A DNA stretch of 64,000 bases from Shewanella yunxiaonensis (GTDB lineage: Bacteria; Pseudomonadota; Gammaproteobacteria; Enterobacterales; Shewanellaceae), in assembly GCF_018223345.1 (NCBI RefSeq), contig NZ_CP073587.1, forward strand, positions 779,001-843,000, read 5' to 3'. Below the pieces are notes generated by a model. The model was given only the letters and a program-made list of their open reading frames with translations, was not told the DNA's origin and ran no database searches. A program made the position numbers and the translations under genes. Below, in pieces: positions 10,054-21,290 of the stretch (position 1 is its first letter; each line of letters begins with the position of its first letter).

Positions 10054-10815
10054 GTGTATGCTGATACCCAAAATGATATCACCCGGCAGGTAGTCCGGGC
10101 TGCTCAACTTTTGTTAGCCTATGGCGCTGAATCTGACTTAGTCGAAGAGTTAAGTCAGCGCCTTGGTCAGGCGCTTGGCCTTGCAAGCGTTGAACTGTCG
10201 ATTTCCTCTAATTCCCTTGTATTGACTAGCCTGGTGCACGGACGTTGTGTGACAACCACACGGCGCATTCGCCAACACGGCATCAACATGGCTGTTGTTT
10301 GTGAACTCCAGCGAATTTGCCTGTTAACAGAAAAGGGGCTTTATGGGCCTAACGACGTTCGTAAACGTTTAGCTCACATCCATCCTCGGACCTACCCCAA
10401 ATGGGTTCTTATTCCGTTTGTCGCGCTATCGTGTGGTAGTTTTTGTCATCTTTCTGGTGGCGATGCGACAGCTTGCTCTATTACTTTTTTTGCCTCAGCC
10501 ATTGGGATGTATGTGCGCTTGGCGATGGCCGCTAAGCACTTTAATGTACTAGTGAATTTTGCCGTTACGGCATTTTTCACGAGTATGTTGGCGCAAGTTG
10601 GATTCATGTACCCACTTACGACTACGCCAAGATTGTCTGTCGCTGCGTCAGTGCTGATGTTAGTCCCTGGTTTCCCGATGATTAATGCCATATCGGATAT
10701 GGTGAAAGGCCATATGAATGTGGGTATTGCACGTTGGGGGCAAGCAACCTTAATGACAGTAGCCTCCGTTATTGGTATCACCATTGCGATGCAATTAGGG
10801 GGGCTGTTGAAGTGA
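10054..10815 (+). CDS. yjjP: Threonine/serine exporter-family subunit YjjP
   Basis: 253-residue inner-membrane protein of the ThrE/DUF1212 family. The N-terminal soluble part (about 1-110) is followed by about five hydrophobic helices. It starts with GTG, forced by an in-frame stop just upstream. Its stop overlaps the yjjB start (TGATG). In E. coli YjjP and YjjB together form a succinate exporter. In other bacteria the two halves are fused as ThrE. Confidence 0.85.
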   Translation: MYADTQNDITRQVVRAAQLLLAYGAESDLVEELSQRLGQALGLASVELSISSNSLVLTSLVHGRCVTTTRRIRQHGINMAVVCELQRICLLTEKGLYGPNDVRKRLAHIHPRTYPKWVLIPFVALSCGSFCHLSGGDATACSITFFASAIGMYVRLAMAAKHFNVLVNFAVTAFFTSMLAQVGFMYPLTTTPRLSVAASVLMLVPGFPMINAISDMVKGHMNVGIARWGQATLMTVASVIGITIAMQLGGLLK

Positions 10816-11285
10816 TGGAACTGCTGCTTAAGTTAGCTGACGATGCTTTTTTTGCGTCGTTCCCTGCCGTGGGTTTTGCCATGTTATTTAACGTACCACG
10901 GCGCTTTTTACCCTATTGCGCACTGGCTGGTGCAGTCGGCCACTGCTTTCGCACAATTTTGCTGCAATTTCTATCTATGCCAATTGAATGGGCAACATTC
11001 ATGGCGGCGGCTTTAATAGGTGTGATGACCATTATTTTTGCCAAGCGGCATTTGGCTCCGCCGCTGTTGTATGGCGTCGCGGCTATTATTCCGATGATCC
11101 CTGGTTCCTACGCCTATAACACAGTCATTGCAATGGTGGAGTTGGCGGCTCACTCCGAAGTGCGCAGTGAAGTATTGAACCAGGTCGTGTTAAATGGGGT
11201 TAAAACACTATTTATTCTGGGGGCTCTATCGGTTGGATTGGCAATGCCTTCGCTCGTGTATTATCGTACCCGCCCAATTATTTAA
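10815..11285 (+). CDS. yjjB: Threonine/serine exporter-family subunit YjjB
   Basis: 156-residue membrane protein and the partner half of the split ThrE-type exporter. The ATG at 10815 overlaps the yjjP stop by one base, indicating translational coupling; the longer frame starting at 10734 lies inside yjjP and is not used. Four or five hydrophobic helices are visible, with the family motif IPGSYAYN (MIPMIPGSYAYN) in the C-terminal half. Confidence 0.87.
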   Translation: MELLLKLADDAFFASFPAVGFAMLFNVPRRFLPYCALAGAVGHCFRTILLQFLSMPIEWATFMAAALIGVMTIIFAKRHLAPPLLYGVAAIIPMIPGSYAYNTVIAMVELAAHSEVRSEVLNQVVLNGVKTLFILGALSVGLAMPSLVYYRTRPII

Positions 11286-11306
11286 TCTGTTTGCAACGGA
11301 GTCTTC

Positions 11307-11789
11307 ATGCGCATCGCCTTGATAGCCGCAATGGCTAATAATCGTGTCATCGGTAAAGATAACAAGATGCCTTGGCATTTACCGGAAGATCTACGCCATT
11401 TTAAACAAGTGACGATGGGCAAACCGGTTGTTATGGGCAGGCGTACCTATGAATCAATCGGTCGGCCCTTACCTGGGCGGCAAAACATTGTTATTACACG
11501 GAGAAGCGATTATATCCTCCCTGGCGTAACGGTTGCTTCTTCATTTGAAGATGCGATGACCAAAGCTGATGTCTGTGAGGAATTGATGGTGATCGGCGGT
11601 GGTCAGCTTTACGCTGAAGCCCTCCCTCAAGCCGATGTCCTTTATCTGACAGAGATAGCACTAGACGTTGAAGGTGATACCTGGTTTCCCCATTGGGATG
11701 ATGGGAACTGGATCAAATCCTCAGAAGAAGTTGGACACAGTGCGGATGGCCTAGAATTTCACTTTCTCAAATACGTTAAAAGTGTGTAA
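11307..11789 (+). CDS. folA: Dihydrofolate reductase
   Basis: Reduces dihydrofolate to tetrahydrofolate with NADPH. The protein has 160 residues. The N-terminus (MRIALIAAMANNRVIG) and the substrate loop KMPWHLPEDLRHFK carry the catalytic acid (LPEDL; the E. coli equivalent is Asp27). GRRTYESIGRPLPGR and VIGGGQLYAEAL are the NADPH-binding motifs. It lies 21 bases after yjjB with AACGGAG before the ATG, so it is possibly in the same transcript. Confidence 0.96.
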   Translation: MRIALIAAMANNRVIGKDNKMPWHLPEDLRHFKQVTMGKPVVMGRRTYESIGRPLPGRQNIVITRRSDYILPGVTVASSFEDAMTKADVCEELMVIGGGQLYAEALPQADVLYLTEIALDVEGDTWFPHWDDGNWIKSSEEVGHSADGLEFHFLKYVKSV

Positions 11790-11861
11790 AATCCTTCAAG
11801 TATTTAAAACCTCTGAGTAAACTCAGTGAAAACTGGAACAAAAACAATAAATAAGGAGTGA

Positions 11862-12278
11862 ATGATGCGCCTATTCCCTGTGGCTATAGCTGCGCTGGTC
11901 GCCGTATCCTCAATCTCAATACCTACGCCAGCAAAGGCGGATGATGCCGCTTTTATTGCGGGTATTTGTGATTATGTAAAATCTAACGATAAGAACCGGT
12001 TACGTAAAAAATTGAAAGAGAATCGCGTAAAACTACGTAACATTTATCCTGGAGTTGTCTGTGATGGAACTAGTTTGCTACGCATAGCTTTCCAATCAAA
12101 ATCAGAAGAAACCGGCGAATATATTGCCAAGCGTCTTTCTGGTAATGAACTACAAGCAACTGAATCTGACGGTAAGACCATTCTTCAGTGGGCTGAAGCT
12201 AACGGCTTTGGCAGTAGCATTATCACCTCGGCGATTAAAGAACGTTTAGGCGGTGCCGGTGGTGGTGAAGAAGAATAA
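11862..12278 (+). CDS. Exported DUF3718 family protein
   Basis: 138 residues with a signal peptide (MMRLFPVAIAALVAVSS, cleavage probably after AKA). The mature part begins DDAAFIAGICDYVKSNDKNRLRKKL and resembles DUF3718, a small exported family that I associate with Shewanella and relatives. The second half (about 75-130) looks like an ankyrin-type helical repeat. Two cysteines (in GICDY and VVCDG) could form a periplasmic disulfide. The start is ATGATG preceded by AAGGAG; either Met is possible. Function is unknown. Confidence 0.82.
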   Translation: MMRLFPVAIAALVAVSSISIPTPAKADDAAFIAGICDYVKSNDKNRLRKKLKENRVKLRNIYPGVVCDGTSLLRIAFQSKSEETGEYIAKRLSGNELQATESDGKTILQWAEANGFGSSIITSAIKERLGGAGGGEEE

Positions 12279-12285
12279 TCGTTGA

Positions 12286-12316
12286 ATAAAAAGCCGCAGA
12301 TATGCGGCTTTTTACT
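12286..12316. terminator. Bidirectional terminator
   Basis: AAAAAGCCGCA / TGCGGCTTTTT lies between the DUF3718 gene and the convergent chemoreceptor gene, with T-runs in both directions. Confidence 0.85.
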
Positions 12317-12334
12317 TTGTATATCCTTTAAATT

Positions 12335-14356
12335 TTAAACTTTAAATTCTCGTACTGAGGATTGCAGTTCCTCAGCAAGTTTAGCCACTTGATGACTTGA
12401 CTCTGCTGTTTGAGCCGACCCAATCGCTGTTTCATCAGAAATCTGTGCAATATCTTCTAATTTCTCAGACACTTGCTGGCTAACAATGTTTTGTTCTTGT
12501 GCGGCGCCAGAAATCTGTGTGCCAGCATCATAAGCTTGATGCACCGAGTCACTGATCGATACCAGCGCTTGGTTAGAAAGCTCATTTTTTTCTACACAGA
12601 GTTTTGCCTGAGTTTGACCATATTCCATGACTGCTACTGCTTCTTTAGTGCCTTTTTGCAGCATCTCAATCATTTGCTGAATTTCACTGGTAGATTGTTG
12701 TGTGCGCGATGCTAAACTGCGAACTTCATCGGCAACCACGGCAAATCCGCGTCCTTGTTCTCCAGCCCTTGCCGCTTCAATTGCAGCATTAAGCGCCAGC
12801 AGATTTGTTTGTTCTGCAACGCCACGAATGACATCGAGAATGGTGCCAATCGTAGCGCTGTCGGCATGCACTTTATTAATTACTTTGGCAGCTTTTGCCA
12901 CCTCATTCGCCAACGATTCAATAGTGCGCCGATTTTCTTCTGCAATGCCATGCATATTCTGCGTTTGTTCGTCAGCCTTCTTGATTTGTGCTAATGCATG
13001 GTCAGCACTTACTGATACCTGCTGTGCACTTGAACTTAACTCGGTGGTGGCGGCGGCAGCTTGGTCAACCTGCGCTTTCTGTTCTTGCACGCTAGCCGTT
13101 GCTTGCGTTGTAATTGCAGAGGTTTCTTCTGCGGCGGAGGCAAGCTGGTTAGAGCGATCAAGAATGCTGGTGATTAATTGTCTCAGACTGTCGATAAGCC
13201 GGTTACAGTTGCCGGATAACTCAGCAAATTCATCATGACCTGAATCATCCAGTTTATGTGTCAGATCCCCAGAGGCTACGACTCTGAGCGCATGATTAAT
13301 CTCTTTCAATGCAGCCGTCAGCGGTTTTACAACAGCGATGCTTACCCCGATAGCGACTAAAATCGCGATCACAACTACAAACAGTGTTTTCAGGCTGGCG
13401 GAATTGATGCTATTCAGCACTTCAGCATTGATATCATTCGACAGCTTCTCAATCGCGGTAGAAAGATGTTTCATTGAGGTAACCGCGTTACCTTTAAGCG
13501 TTTCTGATTGGTTCAAATCATTTTGAGTACTGGTGAGTAGTTGTACTTCCAGTCCCTTTTGCGCCTGAATAGAGTCTGGTCCCTGCAATTGTTTGAAAAT
13601 CGCGCCAGTCTGTTGGGCGATGTCTTTGAGCGTACTAGCCTTGACGATGCCTTCACCGTGTTGGGCGATATAAGCAACTTTTGTTTGAGCATCATTGATG
13701 ATATAACCCAACTCTTTGTTAATCAGGTCATATTTACTTTGATCTTTAGCCGCGATGAGATCATATACAGTACTGGCCATGCTGGTCATGTTGCTATCGA
13801 CAGCCGAGGCTGCGGCTGCGATATCCCGTTTAGTTGCATCACCATTGCTCTCTAGATCTACTAAGTCAAGTAACACTGAACCGACATCATCAGTATTTGA
13901 GTCCAGTTGCTCTCGTCTTTTCTCAAGACTTTCCTGGATCTTGAGCGCCTGCAATTTATTATCCATCATCCGTTTACCTAGCTCGGTAAACGCTTGGTAA
14001 CTACTATTAACTTCGGGCAGGATGGTCTGGATATTTTGTTGGCCCTGCAGCAGGGTTAATAACTCATTATATTGATTATCAAAAGTTGCGTTCTGTTGTT
14101 CAAATTTGCCGGTTATCTCTGGCATCCCAGAAGAGTAGGGCGTATGAAACGCCACCAGGATCAGTCTTTGCTGTTCGCTGAGAATTTCCGACAACGAGTT
14201 AGTGGTATCAAGTGCCGGAATGCTCAATTTTTGAGTCACTTGAGTGGCCTTTTTTAACTCGTCATTCGTTAGCCAAGACACTGCACCAAGTATTAGCAAT
14301 AACAAGGTCACCACCGTAAACCCGGCGATTACTCGTGTGGCCATGTTTAACTTCAT
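12335..14356 (-). CDS. Methyl-accepting chemotaxis protein
   Basis: 673-residue chemoreceptor. The first membrane helix covers about residues 9-29. A long all-helical periplasmic sensor (about 30-325, helical-bundle type rather than Cache) follows, then the second membrane helix ([18 protein letters not shown], about 330-348), a HAMP domain (about 348-402) and the cytoplasmic signalling coiled coil. The hairpin tip [20 protein letters not shown] lies near residue 520. No CheR/CheB pentapeptide is present at the C-terminus (it ends REFKV). The ligand cannot be told from sequence. It is monocistronic. Confidence 0.93.
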   Translation of the reverse strand: MKLNMATRVIAGFTVVTLLLLILGAVSWLTNDELKKATQVTQKLSIPALDTTNSLSEILSEQQRLILVAFHTPYSSGMPEITGKFEQQNATFDNQYNELLTLLQGQQNIQTILPEVNSSYQAFTELGKRMMDNKLQALKIQESLEKRREQLDSNTDDVGSVLLDLVDLESNGDATKRDIAAAASAVDSNMTSMASTVYDLIAAKDQSKYDLINKELGYIINDAQTKVAYIAQHGEGIVKASTLKDIAQQTGAIFKQLQGPDSIQAQKGLEVQLLTSTQNDLNQSETLKGNAVTSMKHLSTAIEKLSNDINAEVLNSINSASLKTLFVVVIAILVAIGVSIAVVKPLTAALKEINHALRVVASGDLTHKLDDSGHDEFAELSGNCNRLIDSLRQLITSILDRSNQLASAAEETSAITTQATASVQEQKAQVDQAAAATTELSSSAQQVSVSADHALAQIKKADEQTQNMHGIAEENRRTIESLANEVAKAAKVINKVHADSATIGTILDVIRGVAEQTNLLALNAAIEAARAGEQGRGFAVVADEVRSLASRTQQSTSEIQQMIEMLQKGTKEAVAVMEYGQTQAKLCVEKNELSNQALVSISDSVHQAYDAGTQISGAAQEQNIVSQQVSEKLEDIAQISDETAIGSAQTAESSHQVAKLAEELQSSVREFKV

Positions 14357-14444
14357 ACATTACTCCGGAACAATTTATGATTGGTAATTAGGTTAATTTT
14401 TATAAAGCGCAATCGCTAAAATATCGGCCAAAAATCGCGTTAGT

Positions 14445-15266
14445 TTAACCTTTTTTCAACCTGGACTGGGTGATTTTTTGATTCGATTCCAGATGCCAAA
14501 GTGTAAGATATTGATCCCAGCAGCACCCGGTATCCAGTGCTTGGATTTTGGCGTTGCCAGTCTCGCCCATCAACGCCGCCCAATGGCCAAAAACCTTAGT
14601 TAATTCATCGGTTTTCGAAGGAAATTTGAACCAAGGCTTTAGCTCTTCTATATCACATTCATCCGGGGGCAATTTGCAGGCAAAATCCAATCGGCCATCG
14701 GTGTAGAGAAAACGAATACGGGTAAGTGCATTGATGCAGTAGCGGATCAATTCAGACTCCTGCAGATCTGCATGCCATCCCTCGGGCGCTTCAGTATACA
14801 TGGGGCTGATGACTGCTTCGAGGTAGTTTGCACGTTGCAGGGCATCAGATACGCGAGTAGCTTCTCGTCGCAACGCGGCTAGATCCCACTGTGGCGGAAC
14901 TCCCGCATGTGTCATTACCAGCTGATGTTCGGGCATCTCTTGCAATAACGGCTGTAATCGAAGCCACTCCAATAGCCGTGGAAAGTCATCGGATTGGATA
15001 AGCTCAGTTAACTGGCAAGATGGGCGGGGGCTACGAAATCCGGCGTTAATCCCAAACAGATTCAATTCGTGATTGCCAAGCACTATTCTTGCAGCGTTAT
15101 CAAGATGCTCAAAATAGCGCAATGTCGCGAGTGACTCTGGTCCTCTGGCAATCAGATCCCCAACGGACCAAAGAACATCTTGTGATGGATTAAAATCAAC
15201 AACTTCCAGCAGTTTTTTTAATTCGCTGAAACAACCATGAATATCGCCTACAAAATAATTTGCCAC
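14445..15266 (-). CDS. apaH: Diadenosine tetraphosphatase ApaH
   Basis: Symmetrically hydrolyses Ap4A to ADP; in E. coli it also removes Np4 caps from RNA. It is a metallophosphatase with GDIHGCFSEL, GDLIARGP and GNHELN at the expected positions, 273 residues long. It is the last gene of the lptD-surA-pdxA-rsmA-apaG-apaH operon, 14 bases after apaG, the same order as in E. coli. Confidence 0.95.
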   Translation of the reverse strand: MANYFVGDIHGCFSELKKLLEVVDFNPSQDVLWSVGDLIARGPESLATLRYFEHLDNAARIVLGNHELNLFGINAGFRSPRPSCQLTELIQSDDFPRLLEWLRLQPLLQEMPEHQLVMTHAGVPPQWDLAALRREATRVSDALQRANYLEAVISPMYTEAPEGWHADLQESELIRYCINALTRIRFLYTDGRLDFACKLPPDECDIEELKPWFKFPSKTDELTKVFGHWAALMGETGNAKIQALDTGCCWDQYLTLWHLESNQKITQSRLKKG

Positions 15267-15280
15267 TACAACTTTCCTTC

Positions 15281-15658
15281 CTAATGGATCATTCCGGGTA
15301 CAGCCAGGCGAAAAGCTTTTATCGGGGCATAAAAGCTGTGACCCTGATCCGTTTCCATCAGATATCGACCTTCCATAAAACCAAGGGGAGTTTCTAACAC
15401 TGTACCACTACTATACTGATACGCCGTGTTTGGTTGAATTTTGGGCGTTTCTCCAACCACACCAGCCCCTTGTACCTCTGTCTTTTTACCGTTAGCGTCA
15501 GTAATAATCCAGTGGCGGCTCTTCAAGGTGACGTTTTCGTCACTCAAATTGACGATGGTAATGGTATAGCTGAACAGATATCGGTCTTCTTCAGGGGCAG
15601 ACTGATGGGCAATATATTCGGTTTTAACCTCGATTTTTATTGGTGCTTGCTGATTCAT
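15281..15658 (-). CDS. apaG: ApaG (DUF525) protein
   Basis: 125 residues from the ATG at 15658, which is preceded by AGGAAGGG; the longer frame from 15706 is not needed and would exceed the family length. It has an all-beta fibronectin-III-like fold with the glycine-rich GAGVVGETPKIQPN loop and the signature segment FMEGRYLMETDQG. Its role is uncertain. It is always linked to apaH/rsmA in this group. Confidence 0.93.
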   Translation of the reverse strand: MNQQAPIKIEVKTEYIAHQSAPEEDRYLFSYTITIVNLSDENVTLKSRHWIITDANGKKTEVQGAGVVGETPKIQPNTAYQYSSGTVLETPLGFMEGRYLMETDQGHSFYAPIKAFRLAVPGMIH

Positions 15659-15722
15659 TTCCCTTCCTATGGCATGTGACTTGACGGGGGAAACAAAGGA
15701 CGCCATTTGGCGTCCCTGCAGT

Positions 15723-16529
15723 TTACTGTTGTTTTTGGTATAGGTGATTAGCCAGTGCGACGTATTGACTTACGCTAATCTGCTCGGGTCTCATCCCAGG
15801 ATCAATATTGAGCGTGGCAAAATCTTCATCACTGAATAGCTGCTTAAGATTGTTCCTTAATGTCTTCCGCCGCATATTAAAGGCAGTAGCCGTGATACTT
15901 TCTAATAAGTGTACATCATGGCATTGCCATGGCTTCTGCTCATAGGGTATTAATCTCACAACGGCCGAATCAACTTTGGGCGGTGGCGTGAAACTTTGTG
16001 GCGGCACTTCAAGTACTGGCACCACTTGGCAGTAATACTGGGCCATGACGGTCAGTCTACCGTATGCTTTGCTACCCGGTGCCGCTGATAAACGTAACAC
16101 CACTTCTTTTTGCAGCATGAAGTGCATGTTGGCGATGTGTTCAGCAAAACTAAACAGATGAAACATCAATGGCGTAGAGATGTTGTAAGGCAAGTTGCCA
16201 AACACCTTGAGCTTTTTGCCTGGCTGCAACAGCTTATTGAAATCGAATTGCAGGGCATCACCTTGGTGGATCTCTAATTTATCTTTGAGAACTGGGTGAT
16301 GTTTAAGCCGTTCGACTAAGTCACGATCGAGCTCGATGACGGTAAGGCGGTCGATGCCTTCCGCAACCGGTTCAGTCAATGCGGCTAATCCGGGACCAAT
16401 CTCAACCATTACGTGCTCGTTATCTGGCGAGATAGCAGCAACAATGCGGTTGATAATATTACTATCAGTCAGAAAATTCTGACCAAAACGTTTCCTGGCC
16501 GTATGGCCTAAATGTACTTTATTGCTCAT
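15723..16529 (-). CDS. rsmA: 16S rRNA (adenine(1518)-N(6)/adenine(1519)-N(6))-dimethyltransferase
   Basis: KsgA/RsmA dimethylates two adjacent adenosines near the 3' end of 16S rRNA during 30S assembly. The start [20 protein letters not shown] (ATG at 16529) gives 268 residues; the upstream in-frame Met would overlap pdxA. The SAM site [10 protein letters not shown] and the catalytic [10 protein letters not shown] motif are intact. Confidence 0.95.
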   Translation of the reverse strand: MSNKVHLGHTARKRFGQNFLTDSNIINRIVAAISPDNEHVMVEIGPGLAALTEPVAEGIDRLTVIELDRDLVERLKHHPVLKDKLEIHQGDALQFDFNKLLQPGKKLKVFGNLPYNISTPLMFHLFSFAEHIANMHFMLQKEVVLRLSAAPGSKAYGRLTVMAQYYCQVVPVLEVPPQSFTPPPKVDSAVVRLIPYEQKPWQCHDVHLLESITATAFNMRRKTLRNNLKQLFSDEDFATLNIDPGMRPEQISVSQYVALANHLYQKQQ

Positions 16530-16545
16530 TAATGCTCTGTGGGGA

Positions 16546-17529
16546 TCAGTTCTTATGCGCCAGTTCAATAGCCTTATTCAGCGCGCAGACAAAACTGCCG
16601 AGATCTGCTTTACCGGTGCCCGCTAACTCCAGTGCAGTACCGTGATCAACAGAGGTTCTGATATAAGGCAATCCAAGTGTGATGTTAACGGATTTTCCGA
16701 ATCCCATGGATTTTAACACAGGCAAGCCTTGATCGTGGTACATCGATAGCACTACGTCAGCATCTTCCAGGTATTTTGGCTGGAATAAGGTGTCGGCAGG
16801 CAGTGGACCGACGATATGCATTCCTTCCTGACGCAACTCATCGAGTGCCGGAATTATCACATCTAACTCCTCACGGCCCAGATGACCATTTTCTCCTGCA
16901 TGAGGATTCAGGCCGCAGACGTATATTTTCGGATTTTCGATGGCGAACCGATTAACCAGATCGTGATGCAGGATATTAATCACTTGATGCAGACGGTCAC
17001 GGGTAATCGCTTTAGCAACATAGGCAAGCGGAATATGGGTTGTAACCAGGGCAACCTGAAGACCAGGGCAAGCCAGCATCATCACCACATCTTTACAGCC
17101 GGCTTGGTGGGCAAAAAATTCAGTATGACCAGAAAAGGGAATGCCTGCCTGGTTAATAATGCCCTTGTGCACAGGACCGGTGACCACGGCATCAAACTCA
17201 CCGCTCATATTCTTTTCACCGGCGTAGCTAAGGGTTTCTACTACATAGGTACTGTTTTGTTCGTCAAGCACACCACAGCGCGCTTCAACGGCCATCTGAA
17301 ACGGTACGATAGTGAGTGTACCGGCCTCTTGTGGCCTTGGCGGTTGTGACGGTTGATATGGACGGAGCTGTAGACTCAGTCCCAGCATTTTTGCGCGGGA
17401 TTGTAACAGCGACGGATCGGCGCAGACCACCAGCTCTGCTGGCCAGCTGCGCTGAGCCAATTGTACTACCAGTTCCGGGCCAATCCCGGCGGGATCACCG
17501 GCGGTGATGGCAATACGTTTAGTGTCCAA
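16546..17529 (-). CDS. pdxA: 4-hydroxythreonine-4-phosphate dehydrogenase
   Basis: NAD-dependent oxidation of 4-phosphohydroxythreonine in pyridoxal phosphate synthesis. The protein has 327 residues. The N-terminal [12 protein letters not shown], the metal-ligand regions SGHTEFFA and [11 protein letters not shown], and the closing [13 protein letters not shown] segment are all present. It is tightly packed between surA and rsmA. Confidence 0.95.
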   Translation of the reverse strand: MDTKRIAITAGDPAGIGPELVVQLAQRSWPAELVVCADPSLLQSRAKMLGLSLQLRPYQPSQPPRPQEAGTLTIVPFQMAVEARCGVLDEQNSTYVVETLSYAGEKNMSGEFDAVVTGPVHKGIINQAGIPFSGHTEFFAHQAGCKDVVMMLACPGLQVALVTTHIPLAYVAKAITRDRLHQVINILHHDLVNRFAIENPKIYVCGLNPHAGENGHLGREELDVIIPALDELRQEGMHIVGPLPADTLFQPKYLEDADVVLSMYHDQGLPVLKSMGFGKSVNITLGLPYIRTSVDHGTALELAGTGKADLGSFVCALNKAIELAHKN

Positions 17530-17534
17530 TCTGC

Positions 17535-18839
17535 TTAACCTCTGTTAGATTGAGAATCAAGAATTTCAATGTATGCGCTCGCCCGCATTTCGTCCAGCCA
17601 GTTCTGCAATTCTTCGTTGAATTTACGACGGAATATTAATTCATGAGCGCGGTTTGTGTTGAACTCTTTAGTGGCGTCAGTGGTGCGGCGGCCTTCAAGC
17701 TCGACGATATGCCAGCCAAAAGAGGAACGGAAAGGTTCGCTGATTTGACCTTCTTTCAGTTGAGCGAGTGTCTGGGCGAATTCAGGAACATAAATGCTTG
17801 GTTCAGCCCAACCCAATTCGCCACCTTTTGTAGCAGAGCCTGGGTCTTCAGAATATTTACGGGCCAGATCTTCAAATTTCTCTTTACCACTCTTGATATC
17901 CTTAATGAATTTCTCAAGGGTCGCCTTAGCGCGTTCTTCGGAGAGAATGGGTGATGGCTTCAACAGGATGTGGCGAGCTTTAACTTCCTGTACTTCTTTG
18001 GTTTCCAATCCGCGCGCATCCATGATTTTGATGATATGGAAGCCAGCGCTGCTTTTGATTGGGCCGATGATGTCACCTTTCTTCGCACCGTTTACCACTT
18101 CAGCAAACAGTGTTGGCATTTCGTTGATGTTCATATAATCCCAAATACCGCCTTCCAGCGCTTTAGGACCAGCTGACGCAGCGATCGCCATCTCACGGAA
18201 ATCCGCGCCTTCTTTCAATCTGGATAATACGGTATCGGCACGTTTACGCGCATTTTCAACTTGATCAGGTGTGGCATTGGCGGGCACTTCGATCAGGATA
18301 TGACCGATCTGGAATTCCACATCTTTCAACCCCTGCTCCTGGATCAGTTTGACCAGGTTATCAATTTCCTGTGGCGACACCTGGATACGGCGCTGCACCT
18401 GAATACGCTGAATTTCACCCAGCGTGATGTCTTCTCGTAACTGCTCACGGTATTGGCTGAAACTCTGACCATCAGCTTCAACCTTGGCTTGCAGCTCTGG
18501 CACTGTCATATTCTGCTGCTTTGCAATATTGGCAATTGTCTGATCCAGTTGCAGATCCCCAATATGCAGGCCAATACGCTCAGCAGTTTGCAATTGCAGT
18601 TTAGTCAGAATGAGACGTTCAATAACCTGGGTGCGCAGGGCATCGTCCGATGGCAGTTTTTGACCCTTTTTCTGGGCATCATCTTTGACCTGGGTCATCA
18701 TCGTCTGGATTTCACTTTCCAGAATTACCCCGTTGTTTACCTGTACCGCAATACGGTCCAACGGTTGTGGTGCTGCCATCGCAAATTGGCTCAGTACAAG
18801 AGTACACAATGCAAACAATAAACTTTTACTGGGGGTCAT
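17535..18839 (-). CDS. surA: Periplasmic peptidyl-prolyl isomerase / chaperone SurA
   Basis: Outer-membrane protein chaperone. The ATG at 18839 (AAGGA upstream) starts a signal peptide ([22 protein letters not shown]) and gives 434 residues. The N-terminal chaperone region is followed by two parvulin domains beginning at [11 protein letters not shown] and [11 protein letters not shown], then the C-terminal helix. It sits directly downstream of lptD, one of its clients. Confidence 0.95.
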   Translation of the reverse strand: MTPSKSLLFALCTLVLSQFAMAAPQPLDRIAVQVNNGVILESEIQTMMTQVKDDAQKKGQKLPSDDALRTQVIERLILTKLQLQTAERIGLHIGDLQLDQTIANIAKQQNMTVPELQAKVEADGQSFSQYREQLREDITLGEIQRIQVQRRIQVSPQEIDNLVKLIQEQGLKDVEFQIGHILIEVPANATPDQVENARKRADTVLSRLKEGADFREMAIAASAGPKALEGGIWDYMNINEMPTLFAEVVNGAKKGDIIGPIKSSAGFHIIKIMDARGLETKEVQEVKARHILLKPSPILSEERAKATLEKFIKDIKSGKEKFEDLARKYSEDPGSATKGGELGWAEPSIYVPEFAQTLAQLKEGQISEPFRSSFGWHIVELEGRRTTDATKEFNTNRAHELIFRRKFNEELQNWLDEMRASAYIEILDSQSNRG

Positions 18840-18951
18840 TAACAAAATCCTTGCCACATTCTTATTAGGTCAGCCGCTATTGCGCAGCCGCAGTTGTCCA
18901 GTTTTGACTGTCAGTTTTGTCTGAGGTTCAGCAATCTACCACAATTCTGCA

Positions 18952-21246
18952 CTAATTCCTCAGATAAAGTGGTTTACGGTAATTGAACAGTCCGTCGTTC
19001 ATCATATCACTGACGCCCAAGGGGCCTGTACCACCCAAGCCTTTGATAACAAAGTTCAGATAAAATCCTGTTTCAAACAACTCGCGGTTGTTGATCGCCG
19101 GATTATAGTTGTCCTGATAATTGGTCTTGATGTGGTAGTGATAGGCTAAGCGTACTGCCCAACAACAGGATTCGTATTGAAAGCCGGTGTAGGTTTCCAC
19201 AGAGCGTTTTTCATTGAGGTCATAATACCAGTTACCGACAAAATACAGGCTGTCAGTCACCGGCCAGGTGGTACGGAATCCGGTCTGAGAGATATCGACG
19301 CGGTCATTGGTATTGGTATTCAATAGATCTGGCACATATCGGTAACTCAACTGCACCAGTTTGTTTGCGCCCGGACGATAATCCAGCGTGATTTCACTTT
19401 TCTTAGTAGATTTGTTGGTAGTGTCGTATTGAATGGCACCACTGATGAACCAGTCACTATACAAGTGAGCATCCAATTCTGACGCTAGCACTGATGTTGA
19501 ACTGTCGTCTTGCAACTGATCTGAATAGAGATTGACCTTGCTATTATCAAAATAAATGATCTGACCGAGACTGAATTTTAGTTGCTCCAGATTATGTTCA
19601 TCAAACAAGCGGGTGGTCAGACCGAGCGTTAACTGATTGGCGTCGGCGATGCGATCGAGTCCGGAATAGCGGCGATCACGGAATAGCCCAATATAATCTT
19701 GTTGCAGATCGGCTGAATCGTAAATGCCGATGCCATCCTGATTTTGATAGCCGACATAAAGGTACTGAAACTGAGGTTCCAGTGTCTGCCGATAGTTATC
19801 ATCAAAGTAACTGGTCTGGCGTTCAAAGTTAATCTGACCATGAACCCGAACTTGTGGCAATGTCCGGCTCACTGACTGCTTCAGCGTATCGTCCTGAATA
19901 TTGTGTTGCCAATAATTGGTTTGCAGCAGTTTCAATTCGCTGGTCAGTGATCCTGCCGGTCCCTGAAGTGGTAGGGTGATTGTGGGCTCCAGATGCAGCC
20001 GATCGGCCGTATTCCAGTCTTCACCGCGGTGTTCAAAGTTGGTTAACTCGGAATACAGGTTAAAATCCAGACCATGCCAAAACTGCGGCGCTCGGAAATT
20101 ATAGGTGAGCTGTGGCATCACCTGGTACGGGGCTTCGTCTTCACCCAGCACTTTAATGTCTTGTACCCGTACGCCAAAATCCCAGTTATCGGTATAGTAA
20201 CCAAGGTCGCCAACACGGTTTAGCTGGTTATCTGTAGCGCGGTTAACATCGGATTTTAAGTCATTAAAATAGTTGTTATCAGAAACATCGGTAAAGTTGG
20301 AACGAATGCGCCAGTTCTTGTTCAGTTCCCCTTGCTGCTGCCAGTGGATCATATAGCGGTTAGGGCTATTTTCCAGCATGCCATCGCTTCCAAGGTATTC
20401 CAGATTGAGCTGGCCCTGTTGATCTTCGCCGGCTAAGTAACGAAATTCCGTTTTGGTAAATAAACCGCGCGAACTCATGTAAGTTGGGGTAAAGGTAAGA
20501 TCATATTCGGGCGCGATGTTCCAATAAAACGGCGTGGACACTTCAAGACCGTTGGTGGTACTGGAACTGAATGACGGAAACAGAAAACCGGTTTTACGTT
20601 TATCAGTGATCGGGATGGTCATATACGGCATATAAAACACCGGCACGCCACCGACCCTTAGCTTCGCATCCCAGATCTCCCCCCATTCATCTTTTGAATC
20701 GATGCGGATGCGTCGAGCTTCCAGTATCCAGGATTCATCATCGGGTGGACAGGTCGTGAAGCTGCTGTTTTGCAAAATGAGATTGTTGTTTTTGGTTATT
20801 TGCAGACTTTGGGCTTTGCCGTGCAACTGTTGACCGTGGAGCCAATACTGGGCTCCGGACAAGGTGGCGACATTGGAGCGCATTTGGGCTTCCATCGAGT
20901 CAGCCGTGACTGTCACCATAGAATCCTGAAATACCAAGCTACCGTTTGCCTTTAGTTGTTGCATTAATTGATCAACTTCAGCTTTATCGGCGGTAATCCG
21001 ACGATCAGCTTGAGACAACGCAACATCGCCCTCAAATGTCGCACTGTGACCTATGGTAGTCTTTGAATAATCAGAAGAAATTTCAATGCGTTGGTTATTC
21101 TTTTTGGCGTCGTTCTGTGCCGATGGATTATAAGGAACCGGGGGCACAATAACGCACTGGCCGTAGGTTTCTTCCTGTTGAGGATCGGTGGCTGCTACGG
21201 CCATGGGGGTGACGAGGCTCAATGCCAGTATAAGTCGCTTCCGCAT
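18952..21246 (-). CDS. lptD: LPS-assembly outer membrane protein LptD
   Basis: Inserts lipopolysaccharide into the outer leaflet together with LptE. The protein has 764 residues: signal peptide (about 1-19), an N-terminal beta-jellyroll (OstA-like, about 45-190), then a large beta-barrel ending in aromatic-rich strands. The four disulfide cysteines known from E. coli have counterparts: Cys31 in YGQC, one in SSFTTCPP, and the adjacent pair in YESCCWA. It heads the minus-strand operon. Confidence 0.95.
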   Translation of the reverse strand: MRKRLILALSLVTPMAVAATDPQQEETYGQCVIVPPVPYNPSAQNDAKKNNQRIEISSDYSKTTIGHSATFEGDVALSQADRRITADKAEVDQLMQQLKANGSLVFQDSMVTVTADSMEAQMRSNVATLSGAQYWLHGQQLHGKAQSLQITKNNNLILQNSSFTTCPPDDESWILEARRIRIDSKDEWGEIWDAKLRVGGVPVFYMPYMTIPITDKRKTGFLFPSFSSSTTNGLEVSTPFYWNIAPEYDLTFTPTYMSSRGLFTKTEFRYLAGEDQQGQLNLEYLGSDGMLENSPNRYMIHWQQQGELNKNWRIRSNFTDVSDNNYFNDLKSDVNRATDNQLNRVGDLGYYTDNWDFGVRVQDIKVLGEDEAPYQVMPQLTYNFRAPQFWHGLDFNLYSELTNFEHRGEDWNTADRLHLEPTITLPLQGPAGSLTSELKLLQTNYWQHNIQDDTLKQSVSRTLPQVRVHGQINFERQTSYFDDNYRQTLEPQFQYLYVGYQNQDGIGIYDSADLQQDYIGLFRDRRYSGLDRIADANQLTLGLTTRLFDEHNLEQLKFSLGQIIYFDNSKVNLYSDQLQDDSSTSVLASELDAHLYSDWFISGAIQYDTTNKSTKKSEITLDYRPGANKLVQLSYRYVPDLLNTNTNDRVDISQTGFRTTWPVTDSLYFVGNWYYDLNEKRSVETYTGFQYESCCWAVRLAYHYHIKTNYQDNYNPAINNRELFETGFYLNFVIKGLGGTGPLGVSDMMNDGLFNYRKPLYLRN

Positions 21247-21290
21247 CTTGGGTCTTTATAGGATCTTCTGTGTCTGGAATCGTGTCACGG

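Noticed and set aside
12702..13238. Long plus-strand open frame of 178 codons
   Set aside because: It is the antisense shadow of the chemoreceptor signalling domain; no ribosome site and composition is typical of a reversed helical coding region.
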